From Proteles cristata cristata (Eukaryota; Chordata; Mammalia; Carnivora; Hyaenidae), in assembly GCA_017311185.1 (NCBI GenBank), contig JAESUZ010002877.1, positions 549,001 through 613,000 of the forward strand: a stretch of DNA of 64,000 nucleotides, in the 5' to 3' direction. This document shows positions 22,325-36,019 of this stretch, piece after piece. The notes under the pieces are model-generated. The model was given only the letters and a program-made list of their open reading frames with translations. It did not search any database and had not been told where the DNA came from. How positions within the stretch are numbered: position 1 is the stretch's first letter; every line of letters starts with the position of its first letter. The position numbers and the translations under genes were made by a program.

Positions 22325-22780
22325 CATCCCTCTTCATTCATTTAACAAGCATTTGAGTGCCTCATAGAATCTGGGGATACAGAACTGATCAAAACAGAAA
22401 AGATCTCTGCTCACATGGAACTTACAATGCAGTGATGAAGGAGGACGGAAATTCATTAAAAAGGAAAAGAAAACATAAATTATATGTTGTGGACGGTGAC
22501 ATGTGCTCTGGAGGAACAAAGCAGGATAATAAGGGAGAGTCATGGGGAAGAAAAGTGGGCATAAATGGGAAAGGCTCCTGAAGGAGGTGTCCTTGGAGAT
22601 GAATCCTGAATGACAGGAAGGAGGAAGGAGCCGACCTTGGGAAAGAGGCTCAAGCAGTAGGGATGGCAAGTGCAAAGTCCCTGCAACAAGCCTGCTGTGT
22701 GTCTGGAATGGAAAGAAGGCTGGTGAGCAGCACCTGTGGGGGGAAAGGACAAGATAGAGATGTGGGGGAGCAATGATCTT
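22325..22780 (-). repeat. L2 LINE 3' region
   Basis: Antisense L2 over about 450 bases: acaagcatttgagtgcctca, ctgctcacatggaacttaca, gatgaatcctgaatgacagg and gcaagtgcaaagtccctgca. Confidence 0.85.
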
Positions 22781-22789
22781 CCTCTGAGG

Positions 22790-25465
22790 TCAGCATGAGA
22801 CTGACACCTCTTTCATGTTAATAGCAAAACAGCACACCTTAAACTGATCTAATGTTCAGCATTCAATTGATACTCAATCCTCATTTCTTTTTTGATTATT
22901 TGATTATTCTGTGCTTCAAGGAAGTCTCATACACAGTTTAAAGACTAATTTTTTTGTTTTGTTTTAGATTTTTTTGTTTGAAAAACACTGAAACTTCAGG
23001 TGCTCTCCTTACGGTAATCATCTGAGAATTTTTACTTTGCCTCAGTCTCGCTTTTTCCTTTAATTAAAGACGCCATAATCGATTTACTTTCATTCACCCA
23101 TAGAGAGTTGCTGTTGATACAAAATTACTGTTCTTAGAACAAATTGCTAAATGCTACCCTTTACTTTTAATCATTGGACAAGATGCAGGGATGTGAAAGA
23201 CGGTACAGAATCTATAAGCCACCATGATATGGAGATGAATATTTTTTTCTTCTACTCTTTTTTATCTAAAATTAATTTGGAGCTGGAAACACAATGGCAG
23301 GGTATTCACTTTGAAATTGAATTGGGCAGAGGTCAGAGGAGGCAGTGGAAGAATTCCAGGAGCCAAGGATAGAAGCAGAGTATGTGTTTGAAGCCAGACA
23401 TAAAAGATGTGAAATCCCCATTGCTTAATATCATAAAAGGGTCTGGAATAGGAGAATTTAGAGAATATGTGTGGAATGTACTTCTGTTCATGGAAATAGT
23501 GCAGAATGTCTGCATTCATCCACCAGGCCAATATTTACCATCCCTGTGCTAAGCGCCAGACACTGAGACAGGTCTGAGGATCCTTCGATGAACTATACCA
23601 GACATGTTCCCCATAAGAAAATGACCCCCCCCCCCGCAACCCATTCCCTTCTATTATATTTGTATCTTCTCAGATAGTTGTTTTGTTGAAACCAGTGTGA
23701 GATCATATCTTGTGGGTAAAGATCAGTCTTTCCCAAGAGGAAGTTGACTTTCCTAGTAGCCATCATCCACTGGAGTTGTTGAATCCTGACTCAGGACAGG
23801 AAGATTTGGAAAGAGCCCTTTGGTGGAAAGAGAAAGAATTCCTTTCTTCTCTTAATACCATGAGAATGGTCCACAGGGAGCTTGGTGAGATGTCAATCCC
23901 ATGGAGGATACTCTGTCCTCTGAGAAGCCTGTTAAGGGATTCCCTGTATGCAAGTACCTCTCCCAAGACCTGTAATGCCGTCTTGTTGGTGGGGAAGCCT
24001 GCTTTTCTCTGGGTTATGGTGAAATAGAGGAACGGTAAGTGTCTGGGCATAGGGCAAGGCTGTCAAAGGGAAAGCAATGTTCTTTCTCTATAGTCAGCAT
24101 GGGACTGACAGGGACCTTAGCCAGGTCCTAGGGAGCAGTTTAGTGTCCAAGGCTGATGTCCAGACACCCTTCTCCACCTGGGAAATCTCCTTCTGTGATT
24201 TGTTCTGTGGGTTGTTATTCCTGTATATATGGGGGTGGGGGACAGCTAGCTTCTTTGTAGGGTATCTCACCTTGTTATTTCAGTCTCAGTGTTAGTTATA
24301 GCAATTTTATAATTAGTCTAGCCCATATTTAAAGGCTACAGAAAATGTACCTTCTGAACAGCAAATAGGAAGTCTAAAGCCACTTCCATCATTGCAAAGT
24401 AATACACAAGTCCTATGTTATATATCAGTGTTCTCAAGAGCCTAAAGTAAGTTGGTTTCAGATGTCAATTACTCTGTGAGGCACAGGGAGATCATAGGTG
24501 AGGACATCAACCTCAATGGAACTGTCATTTTCAATTTAAACTTTCAACTTGACTGAGTGTGACATCCCATAACCACCCAGTGATTTTCATTATCACCGAT
24601 GCATTGGGAGACCAGCACTGAAGCTCTCTTCCCACCAAGCAGGTGTGGAAGCATGGCCTCTGGCTTCCAAGCATGGTACCAGCATGGTACCTGAGAGCGG
24701 GGAGGGGAAGGGCCCCATCTCCTTTCTTTGTAGTTTGTGCATGTGCGTGTAAGGGCCTCATTACTAGAAGTGCCCCAGACAAAGGTCATGTTCTTCTTAA
24801 AGATTCTAAGTTAAAGCTTATTCAGAGTCATGTTGACTTCTCCCTAATGAGCTATTATGTAACTTTTTATTTACCGAATGATCAACCATTATTTGTACTG
24901 TTCAAGATCTCTTTCAAATTCTCAGAGCGTTTTCTCTTCCCCAGTGTAAACTGAAGGGGAGGCATATGATGTTAAAGAAATGTCATAAATTACGATGCGT
25001 GTGTTACCAAGGGATAGGACAGTAGCCCTCCTTTCCTTATGAGAACAAAAATAGTCCAACTAAATGTATGTTGTTGGCCTGAGAAGTTTTGCTTCTTTTT
25101 TTTTAAACCAAGTATTAAGAGGAAGCTGAGCCTTAGGGATAGGATAAGGTATGAGGAAGTTAATTAAGACTTATCTCACTAGTGGAATACTGAGAAAGGC
25201 ATTCATTCTAAACTTTCTTCAATTTGCCCACCTTGAAGGTGAGAGTAACCCCTCACATAATTTTGTGGGAATAAAAAGTTAACATGGTTTGTACCAAGCT
25301 CAATTCTGCTTGCTAAAAGGGTTCCTCTAAGATCATGACATTTCAGTTTAATATTAGTACAGTTAGATCTAAATATTTCCCCCCTTGACTTCCAAAACAG
25401 AGAAAGAAGCAGGAAGACATGTTCCCACAAATGCTGCTGCACAGCCAACCCACCCCAGAATCTTC
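22790..25465. other. Intergenic DNA downstream of FOS
   Basis: About 2.7 kb of largely unique sequence. A faint antisense L2 tail lies at 23,525-23,600, a C run at 23,626 and an AP-1 heptamer TGACTCA at 23,787-23,793. No exon was recognised. Confidence 0.5.
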
Positions 25466-25481
25466 TAGAGAATCTTAGCCT

Positions 25482-25697
25482 TGGGGCGCCTGGGTGGCTT
25501 AGTCGGTTAAGGGTCCGACTTTCGCTTAGGTCATGATCTCGCAGCGTTGGGCTCTGTGCTGACTGCCAGCTCAGCCTGGAGCCTATTTCAGAGTCTGTGT
25601 CTCCCTCTCTCTCTCTCTGACCCTCCCCTGCTCACTCTGTCTCTCTCTCCCTCTTTCTCCTAGAAATAAATAAAAATATTAAAAAAAAAAAAGAGAG
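25482..25697 (+). mobile_element. Felid SINE, younger subfamily
   Basis: Head ggtggcttagtcggttaagg with a 15-base perfect duplication AGAGAATCTTAGCCT at 25,467-25,481 and 25,698-25,712. A short deletion removes part of the B-box region. It lies about 200 bases past the FOS poly(A) site. Confidence 0.95.
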
Positions 25698-25914
25698 AGA
25701 GAATCTTAGCCTCACCAGATGAACCCGTATGTGTAAAATATTCCAACATCAGGTCTAGAGTTTCCTTTTCCTCTTTGATAAGGGATCAAACGGAGGGGCG
25801 TGTCCCCCTCCAGGAGCCACCTTTCTTGACAAACTGGTCTCCCATACCTTTCACAATCTTACAAAAACTTCCAGAATGAAGAGCACAAGTTTGATCGCAT
25901 TCAACTTAAATGCT

Positions 25915-25920
25915 TTTATT
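25915..25920 (-). terminator. FOS: FOS polyadenylation signal AATAAA
   Basis: TTTATT on the plus strand reads as AATAAA on the minus strand. It is followed by AGCATTTAAGTTGAATGCG, matching the known end of mammalian FOS mRNA. Cleavage is expected near 25,884-25,904. Confidence 0.92.
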
Positions 25921-26003
25921 GACAATGTCTTTGAACAATAAGCAAACAATGCTTAAATTTTTCATTCATATTCACTTTCCACATGTCAAAAGACCTCAAG
26001 GTA

Positions 26004-26062
26004 GAAAAAAATAAAATAAAAATATAAATATCTGAGAATCCATCTTAATAAATAAATTAAAA
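26004..26062 (-). promoter_or_regulatory. FOS: AU-rich element cluster in the FOS 3' UTR
   Basis: On the minus strand this segment reads as ATTTATTTATTA followed by ATATTTATATTTTTATTTTA, so it has several overlapping ATTTA motifs in a T-rich context. This is the class of element bound by TTP/AUF1/HuR-type proteins. Confidence 0.85.
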
Positions 26063-26698
26063 ACACAATAAAACGTTTTCATGGAAAACTGTTAATGTCA
26101 GAACATTCAGACCACCTCAACAATGCATGATCAGTAACGTTACGATGAACATTGATGTTGAAGAAAAACTACAGTACATGGATATAGCTATTTATTTCTA
26201 TCTACCAGAAAATAAAGTCATATCTTTTCTTAGTTTAATATTGGTCATTGCTAATCAGAACACACTATTGCCGGAACACAGTAGTTATTGTTAAAATCAG
26301 CTGCACTAGATACAATTCGAAAATATCCAGCACCAGGTTAATTCCAATAATGAACCCAATAGATTAGTTAATGCTATGAGAAGACTAAAGAGAAAGAGAT
26401 AAGAGACACAGACCCAGGCCTGGCTCAACATGCTACTAACTACCAGCTCTCAGATGTGTCACGGGGAACAATACACACTCCATGCGTTTTGCTACATCTC
26501 CGGAAGAGGTAAGGACTTGAGTCCACTCGTGGATGCTTTCAAGTCCTTGAGGCCCAAAGCCTGGTGTGTTTCACGCACAGATAAGGTCCTCCCTAGGTCT
26601 ACGGGAACCCTCGAGGGAAGACGTGTTTCTCCTCTCTGTAATGCACCGACTCGGGCATCGGCACTTGTGGGTGCCAGCTGCCTCCCCTCCCTGCCTGC

Positions 26699-29140
<2,442 letters not shown>

Positions 29141-29242
29141 GGTCGCGGTGAGTCTAGGCCCGGGCGAGGGGCTGAGGGGCAAAGACAGGTAGGAGCTGTG
29201 GGGCAGAGCTGGGTAGGAGCGCGGTCACTGCTCGTTCGCTGC

Positions 29243-29257
29243 GCCGCCGCCGCCGCC
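29243..29257 (-). repeat. GGC trinucleotide run in the FOS 5' UTR
   Basis: Five consecutive GCC units on the plus strand (GGC in the mRNA) occur in the 5' UTR. From memory the human sequence here is more interrupted. Confidence 0.8.
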
Positions 29258-29324
29258 GGCTCTGTCTCGACTTCTGGGTTGCTCGCTGCAGATGCGGTTG
29301 GAGTACGAGGCGCCGCAGCCACTG

Positions 29325-29332
29325 CTTTTATA
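29325..29332 (-). promoter_or_regulatory. FOS: FOS TATA box (TATAAAAG)
   Basis: TATAAAAG on the minus strand is followed by CAGTGGCTGCGGCGCCTCG, the conserved start region of FOS. It predicts transcription start about 30 bases downstream, near 29,300-29,303. Confidence 0.93.
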
Positions 29333-29354
29333 ACAGATTCATGAATGGGCTGCT

Positions 29355-29362
29355 ATACGTCA
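29355..29362 (-). promoter_or_regulatory. FOS: FOS proximal CRE (TGACGTAT)
   Basis: TGACGTAT lies about 55-60 bases upstream of the predicted start, the expected place of the CREB-responsive site. From memory the human site is TGACGTTT, so the last bases differ while the TGACGT core is kept. Confidence 0.88.
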
Positions 29363-29580
29363 TGGGCGCGACCATCGCGGTGCTGGGGGGGTGGCGACGG
29401 ATCTGGACACGCCTGCTTCCTCCTCGCCGCCCTCGCTGCCTCCCGTCTCCCGTCTTGGCGCATTTCCTTATGTCCTGAAAGTTCAGCAATTTCGGTCTCA
29501 GGGGTCTCATAGACCCCCTAAGATGAGGAACTCCGAGGAGAGCTCCCCCCACGACCGCAGGGAACAGCCGTGGAAACCTG

Positions 29581-29611
29581 CTGACGCAGATGTCCTAATA
29601 TGGACATCCTG
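29581..29611 (-). promoter_or_regulatory. FOS: FOS serum response element with ETS site and FAP-1 site
   Basis: The dyad GATGTCCATATTAGGACATC occupies 29,589-29,608, with the CArG box CCATATTAGG at 29,594-29,603. An ETS/TCF site CAGGAT is at 29,606-29,611, and a TGCGTCAG FAP-1 site abuts at 29,581-29,588. SRF with ELK-type ternary complex factors binds this unit in mammals. It sits about 295 bases upstream of the start. Confidence 0.96.
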
Positions 29612-29628
29612 TGTGAGGGGGGGGGACG

Positions 29629-29643
29629 GATTGACGGGAACTG
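29629..29643 (-). promoter_or_regulatory. FOS: FOS sis-inducible element (STAT site)
   Basis: On the minus strand the sequence reads CAGTTCCCGTCAATC, the SIE known from the human promoter. It lies about 25 bases upstream of the SRE and is bound by STAT1/STAT3 in mammals. Confidence 0.92.
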
Positions 29644-30399
29644 CTCGCGGGCTGCAGCCAACACCAAGGGTGCAGCGCGGGGGGAGGTGGGGGCCGCGGC
29701 CGGGGGAGGGGAGGCGGGAAAGGCGAAGAACGCAAGCGAACATTCGCACCTGGTTCAATGCGGACCCTTGTTCCCTGGGCGGAGTGGGGGGATGGGGTGG
29801 AAGCGCCCTTTTACCAGTATACGGAACCCCGGAAACGTGCTGGGGCTCAGGTAAAGGAGACACAGGTACAGAGCCCGAGGGCTTAAGCCTCGGCCCCCGA
29901 AGGAATGCGCCCCCCCCCACGACATTCCAAATTCTAGCCCTAATTCAGTGCAGACTGTGGAAGCGGATCCTTAAGTCCCCACTCTCGAGCAATACTAGGA
30001 CTGTTACTGCATTTGGAAGCAAAAGTCGGGAGATCCAAAATAAGGGATTACGATAACCTACTTTATCTAAGATGCTGGTCATTTTAATTTTTTGTTTTTA
30101 AGGAAAAGCGCATTTTGTTTTCTCGGCCATACTTAGGGATGTTAGTGTTACTGTCAAATCTCTGAGACACTAGCCAGTAAACATTGTGCAGGACCTCCAT
30201 GCAAGGATGACTGATGGGTTCGTTTGCCTACTTTTGAGCTGGGGTTCGGGGAGTGGGGTGGGGTGAGGGGGTTATGTGGGCAAGGTGGTCAGATTGGAGT
30301 ACCGGGTGGAGAGAGCTCTTGGGGGAGCGCAAGTCCAAGCTGGGGTGTTAGATGTGGTTCGGTTCCCCAGGAAGCTGGGCTTATTACTGGGAGCCCACA

Positions 30400-31060
30400 G
30401 CGGGTGATTTTCCAGCGCGGACTTGGAGGGGGGAGCATCGAGGACTCTGGAAGGACCGTGGTCAGCAGAGGCCAGGCCGGAGACCTCGGCCGCTGAGACC
30501 TAAGACGCGGCCCCACGGCCTGGTAAACGGGGTTGGGGCGGCTAGGTGCTCGGGAGTGCGCTGCGCCGCCAGATGCCCCCAGCCCCGTGCTCCGCTGCAG
30601 AGGACAGCTGGGGTCACATTGCCCCCGGATGGGTCCCCACGCGCCGGCCACCTCGGGGACGCGAAGCCGCAGATCCCAGCAGAGCCCCTGTGCCCCTTCC
30701 CCCACTCTTCGGGCCAGGGGCTCACGGAAAGGGGCGAGGCGGGATTAGGGTAGCGGGCGGATCCCGCGGGGAGCCGGACCGCCGACCTGCCTCCAGCCGC
30801 CGCACCCCGGAGCCAGGCGATCCTGCTATAGATAGTAACAGGGAAGCTGCTGTTTACAGCAACACTGCGCCGCCAGGGCTGTCTCCAGGCGACGCCGCGC
30901 GGCCGGGAGCGCGGTCGACCTGGCCAGGCCGCCCTCCCTCCTCGCTCCCCCGGGGCCTCGGCCTCCCCGGCCCGGCTGCGGCCACTCCCGCCGCCTGACC
31001 TCATCCTCCGGTCCTGGGACTGCGTGCGGCTCGGGCGCCGCGGTGCGCTAACCTCCATTC
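30400..31060. promoter_or_regulatory. Second CpG-rich block upstream of FOS
   Basis: This GC-rich, CG-dense stretch lies about 1.1-1.8 kb upstream of the FOS start and is separated from the promoter island by less CpG-dense DNA. It holds a MEF2-like CTATAGATAG (30,826-30,835) and a forkhead-like TGTTTAC (30,851-30,857). Open frames here (for example minus 31,058-30,462) are GC-rich artefacts without recognisable domains. It could be a shore of the FOS island or the start of an upstream antisense transcript. Confidence 0.55.
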
Positions 31061-31064
31061 TTAG

Positions 31065-31790
31065 AGATGAGAACCCGGCGGGGGCTGGGAGGGCAGGGAG
31101 GCGGGGATTCGTGGAACTGGGCCACTTGCTATTTTTGCATTCCCTGTCACAGGCAGAGGTGAAAACAGAATTTCATCATTATATGTCACTGGTTTGTGTT
31201 GGTGGGAATTCAGGCGCTTCCCCCACCCCCACCCCCACCTCCCACACTTAAAAAAGGAGAGCGAGAAGGAAAAACACATAATATATAAACACAGACTTCT
31301 TGGAGCTGCGCTGAATCCTAAAGCAATTCTTTGGCCTTCAGTTCTCCTAATTCTATCATTGGTGAGGCTACTTCACTGTCCTTGATTATTAAAAAAAAAA
31401 AAAAAGTTATGAAGGCAAATCCATCTCTCTTTTTATTAGCTTGGGCAAAGTAGGTCAAGCCTTGAATTCCTGGGCCTGGCCTTGCCTTCCATTCATAACT
31501 GGATCTCAAGCCACTTAAGAGAAAACCTAGAATGATTTCATTTACTTCCCCTTCAGACTTTGAATCATCTCAGCTCAACACCTAAAGGATGTGTCAAGAT
31601 TTTATATCCCAGGATTTATCTCATATGTCACTTTATCCTGTCTTGGCCAATAAAAGGAAAAGGGTCTCTGAATGAACCTATCTCATCCAGATAGCTTAAC
31701 CCTTTCCTTCCTGGAACCATTATGACCTGAGAGTTGGAGACTTAACAAATCCATCCTCTGAAAAGGACAGAACCATGAATTCATAATTCT
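31065..31790. other. Intergenic DNA upstream of the second CpG block
   Basis: Unique sequence with an A run at 31,390-31,404 and a C-rich stretch near 31,215. No exon or repeat was recognised. Confidence 0.45.
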
Positions 31791-31794
31791 TTTA

Positions 31795-32085
31795 TTTTTT
31801 CATCCAGGAACTATTGAGATCCTTCTATGGCCATGCACTCCTATGAGTTCTGGGGGCTGAGACTTGCTGTATAGAACAGAGTGAACCTGTCCCTACCTTC
31901 AGAGACCTTCCAGCCTCGGGGAGAAGACTGGCAAATCAAGAGGGAATTGTTAAGTAGCTGCAAGTGCTTTGGCAGAGTAATAACAGGATGCTCTGGGGCA
32001 CAGAGGAGGGTTCAGAGACCAGTGTCAGAGGAAGGGACTGCAATAGAGATGGGATCTGGCTCCACTGTCCTCTGGGAAATGACAT
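31795..32085 (-). repeat. L2 LINE fragment
   Basis: Antisense L2: gaactattgagatccttcta, gtgaacctgtccctaccttc and agagaccttccagcctcggg. Confidence 0.7.
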
Positions 32086-32107
32086 GATAAAGATTGAAAT
32101 GCCAAAG

Positions 32108-32155
32108 CATCTGAATCTGCTCATCCTAACGTGCTCCCACATCTGAATCTGCTCA
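32108..32155 (+). repeat. Short direct repeat, 32-base period
   Basis: CATCTGAATCTGCTCA occurs at 32,108-32,123 and again at 32,140-32,155. Confidence 0.9.
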
Positions 32156-32159
32156 CAGT

Positions 32160-32730
32160 ATCCATTTCAGGACTGCAAAATCACATTTTTAATATGGGGC
32201 TCACATGATGTAGCCTTAAAATAGAGGGAAATCAGAACCAAGGCGAGAAATTATCTTTGCCATTTGCCAAGGTCAGGGTGACTTTGAGACAGATGTGTGT
32301 GCGCCTCTGTGAACACGGTGCTGACTTCTACCAGGGCAGGGATTCTGTGTTCTGGACAAGTCTGAGCATATAAAACCAAACTTACGCAGTTTGTGATTAT
32401 CTATGTGCAGAGTTCCTCCTATTTGGGGATCCAAACGTGAAAAGGAGGGTAGAATCTTGTGTCTGATTTTAACCCAAATTGAAAACAAATATATCTTTCC
32501 TCAACAGCTGTTCCTTATCAGATAGAGAGTTTTCCTATTTTGCACTTCTCTGGCATTTGAATTAAGAGACCTGACCCACATCAAGCGTTTGTTCTGTAAC
32601 TCTGAAAGTCAGTGCACATTGTTTAGCCTGGTGTTATTGCAACATTAAGTGAAAGGCTGCTGTCTGTACCGCCTACGTAAATGCTGCCGCACACAATCCG
32701 TCCTCAGCATGCAGAAGTAGTTATTTATTT
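32160..32730. other. Intergenic DNA, no gene recognised
   Basis: Unique-looking sequence with no supported element. Confidence 0.4.
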
Positions 32731-32734
32731 GGGG

Positions 32735-32960
32735 AAGTGTGGTCTAGCGGTGAAGGGTTGTGGTCAGAGCACGGGACCAGAAGTCAGGAAGATGCGTATA
32801 GCAAAATCAACTCCTTCAGGGACTTGGGGAAGTCGCTTCTTAGATTTATTTAACATCTACATGCTTTTGGCCTTTGTCTTTTTCATGTACTGATATTCAC
32901 TTAACACCTAGCACAGTGCCTAGACCGCATTAAGTGTTTGATGAATATCTCTTGAATGGA
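32735..32960 (+). repeat. MIR SINE
   Basis: Sense MIR from gtggtctagcggtgaagggt through gtgcctagaccgcattaagt, followed by a degenerate (GAATG)n tail to about 32,990. Confidence 0.8.
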
Positions 32961-32999
32961 CGGATGAATGAATGAATAAATGAATGGATACCTTCATCC

Positions 33000-33481
33000 A
33001 AGCAAGGCAAATATTGTCCTTTTTGGATACTTAGAAATCAATAGATAAGGTTCTTTAAATCTTTGGAAAGGCTGAACAGGCTGAGTCTTTTATTCATGGG
33101 TATGAATAGGCAAAAATTGGAAAAGAGAAAATAACAAGATGTTAGGGCTATTTTCAGCTGGTGTAGGCTCTATGTCTAAAGAACACCCCAGTGGTTTGTG
33201 ATGAAAGATCAAACTTGCCCTTGTTATTGAGCCCCATGATAAAGACAGCCAGTGCCCATACATAAATGCCACATTGTCTGCAATGACAATGACCATGTTA
33301 CCACCACCCTCTAATTTATTCATTCTAAATGTCTGGACCCAAGGAGAAGACAGGACTCACACACCCATGACACCCATCGAGGGTTTTAGGGGTCAAGGTT
33401 ACTCACCCTATGGCTCAGACGGTGAGCAAAAAGACTGCTCCTATTTTAAAACAGTGGAGGCACAAGATTACCACTACCATC

Positions 33482-33529
<48 letters not shown>

Positions 33530-34225
33530 ACCGCCACCCCCGCTGCAGCCACCACGACTAATTAGTACTAGGGATTCAGCCTCTTTGGGAAAAACTGCAT
33601 TCCTTCTGAACAACTCTTGGCTTTTTGACAGGAGATGATGATTCAATGGGATCCCCGTCCTTCTGCTAATGCGAGCATTTAAACAAAGCTCAGTGTGGTC
33701 CCTGGGATACACTCCATCTGGAGCTAAGGACATTGGGGAATAGTTACAGTGCCTAAGAAAGTCACATTTGAGCCCAAGCTTGCAGCATTTCCCACCACAG
33801 CTTGCATCATTGGACCCTCATTGTCAGTCATGCTGAAACTTTGCAGAAAGTAGAGCTCACCATGGGCAGACAAGCAAGCCTTCTCCAGGTTGTCAGCTCC
33901 TCAGATGTCCTAAGCTGAACTTCTGCAGCTCTGGTGGACTTAGCTGCTGGGAATTCCAAAAGAAGCCCCTCCATGTCACTAAACCTATAGGAAAATAAAA
34001 TACCCTGACCAAACACTGCAGCTGCAGGACTCCCATCCAACGGGGAAAAATCCCACCGTCAGCATGGGGAGGGCCAGAGACGGCCAGAATGGGCTAGCAC
34101 ATGACGCACTCCGAGGTGTTAAGACATCTCAAGTGTGGTTTACACCATTTTATCTACTGTCTTGCTCAACAAGAAAGATCCTTAAAAGAGACAGTAATAA
34201 CTGTGATGCAAAAATAAAAAAAAAA
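33000..34225. other. Intergenic DNA with a CA repeat
   Basis: Apart from the (CA)n tract at 33,485-33,529 the sequence looks unique and noncoding. Confidence 0.45.
33485..33529 (+). repeat. (CA)n microsatellite
   Basis: About 22 uninterrupted CA units. The Cys/Val and His/Thr frames across it are artefacts. Confidence 0.96.
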
Positions 34226-34245
34226 TTCCCAATCTAAACGAGGAA

Positions 34246-34487
34246 GGGGCGCCTGGGTGGCTCAGTGGTTGAGCGTCTGACTTCTGCTCAGGTCGTGATC
34301 TCATGGTCTGTGGGTTCTAGCCCCTTGTCAGGCTCTGAGCTGTCAGCCTGCTTTGAATTCTGTGTCTCCCTCTCTCTCTGCCCCTCCCCAGTGCGTGCTC
34401 TCTCTCTCCTTCTCTTAAAAATAAATAAAACATTTTTAAAATTTTATAAAAAATAAATAAATAATCATTAAAAATTTTTTAAAGATC
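34246..34487 (+). mobile_element. Felid SINE, first of a same-site pair
   Basis: Bounded on the left by cccaatctaaacgaggaa (34,228-34,245) and on the right by the related cccaatctataccaagaa (34,488-34,505). A second SINE follows immediately. Confidence 0.94.
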
Positions 34488-34505
34488 CCCAATCTATACC
34501 AAGAA

Positions 34506-34707
34506 GGGGCATGTGGGTGGCTCAGTCGGTTAGGCATCTGACTTTACTTTAGGTCATGATTTCACTGTGGGTGAGTTCAAGCCCCACATGGGGCTCTGTG
34601 CTGATGGCTCAGAGCCTGGAGCCTGCTTCAAATTCTGTGTCTCTCTCTCTCTCTCTCTCTGTCCCTCCCCCCACTCATGCACACATGCGTACTCTCTCTC
34701 TCAAAAA

Positions 34708-34738
<31 letters not shown>

Positions 34739-34746
34739 TAAACATT
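34506..34746 (+). mobile_element. Felid SINE, second of a same-site pair, with (AT)n tail
   Basis: Starts directly after the duplicated target of the previous SINE. Its tail has expanded into an (AT)n microsatellite at 34,716-34,740, and the flank aaaccaggaa follows. Confidence 0.93.
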
Positions 34747-34749
34747 AAA

Positions 34750-35230
34750 CCAGGAAAATCCTGGCTAGTATGTAGGAATTCAGAGTTATGGTCCCTTCTG
34801 ATCTATAGATTAGGGAGAGTTTCATCCTCAGATATAAACATTTTTTGTCTTAGTTTAGTATTTGATTGTGTCCTACACAAAAACTTCCAATTGCAATTAC
34901 CAGCTGAGGTTTGATTTTCTCCACTGATATTTTACGTGGAGTGTCAGTGAGTTAGAGATCACCAGTTAAAAATCCCCAAAATGACTTTATTGAAGAATTC
35001 CATGATCAGACTCTGGCCCACTGGAGATTGAGACGTAATCAGTTAAGACAGGGACAGATCACATGCCAAAAGTCTACTCTCCCACTTAATGGGGCTCTGA
35101 ATTAAATCATAACACTAAACACTAAATCATCAATCCCTTCAAACCTGTTTAGTGGCCAGTTTACAGAATTACATGGTAGAAAAAAATTTCCATTCCTTAC
35201 TGAGGTCTACCAAATATATGACCCAGCCCC
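34750..35230. other. Intergenic DNA, no gene recognised
   Basis: AT-rich unique sequence without supported elements. Confidence 0.4.
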
Positions 35231-35234
35231 TGCT

Positions 35235-35690
35235 TAGCCCTCCAACCTCATCTTGAAATACTTTCTCTCCAGCCACACTGGCCTTCTTTCTGTTCCTCAA
35301 ATCTGCCAAGCTGAGTCTGTAGCTGAGACTTTCCAGCCATTGTTCCCTCTTCCTTCCAGAGCTTCGCATGTTGACTCTTCCTCATGATCAATGCCTGCTC
35401 AAATATCAAATTCTCCAGGAAGCCTGATCTGTCCCCTGTCCAGTGTGGCATCCCTCAGTCACTTTCTGTTACGTTGCCTGGTTTTATTTTCTATCTAGGA
35501 CTCAGAAACATGTTATTCTATTTGTTTTATTTACGTAGTTTTTCACTGTCTACCTCTACTAGGCCATAATTTCCACAAAAGCAGGGACTTTATCTGTCTT
35601 ATTCGGTAGGAAACTATCATCAGTGCCTAGCTTCTTGACACTAGAAGGCATTCAATAAATGTTTGTGGAAAGAATGAATATTGAACAGAA
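35235..35690 (+). repeat. L2 LINE 3' end
   Basis: A long sense L2 copy: ctccaggaagcctgatctgt, actaggccataatttccaca, gcagggactttatctgtctt and ggcattcaataaatgtttgt. Confidence 0.9.
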
Positions 35691-35699
35691 AGCTCAGCA

Positions 35700-36015
35700 G
35701 CTATTGCCCATGTGGCTGAGAAGCAGCATGGATTCTCTTTTTGGGTAAAGGGGTTTGATGCATGACTTCTTACCTGTACTCTCCATGGTGAAGGGAACCA
35801 AAATCCTATCAACACCTGTTTTTTATCAGGCATAATAATGTAAATCCTTACAAACCTCATGGGCACACCCATACTTAGAACTGTATAGACCCCTCAGATT
35901 TCCTGTATAAATGCTTCCACTACCTGTAGTTTTAAATCCACAGCCACCTCATTCAGAAACAGTGATCAGTACAATGAGAAAATCTGCCTGGGATAGGTTC
36001 TCCTCCAAAATCCTT
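35700..36015. other. Intergenic DNA, no gene recognised
   Basis: No element supported. Confidence 0.4.
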
Positions 36016-36019
36016 TATT

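Larger units (their letters stand above)
25895..26698 (-). other. FOS: FOS 3' UTR
   Basis: AU-rich sequence follows the stop codon. It contains clustered ATTTA pentamers and T-rich runs in the distal half and ends at a canonical poly(A) signal. In mammals this region directs rapid deadenylation and decay of FOS mRNA. No SINE or other insertion interrupts it here. Confidence 0.9.

Noticed and set aside
29391..30056. 221-residue frame antisense to the FOS promoter
   Set aside because: Long only because the CpG island lacks stop codons; it crosses the SRE and has no domain.
30462..31058. 198-residue minus-strand frame upstream of FOS
   Set aside because: GC-rich chance frame rich in Arg/Gly/Pro; no homology recognised.
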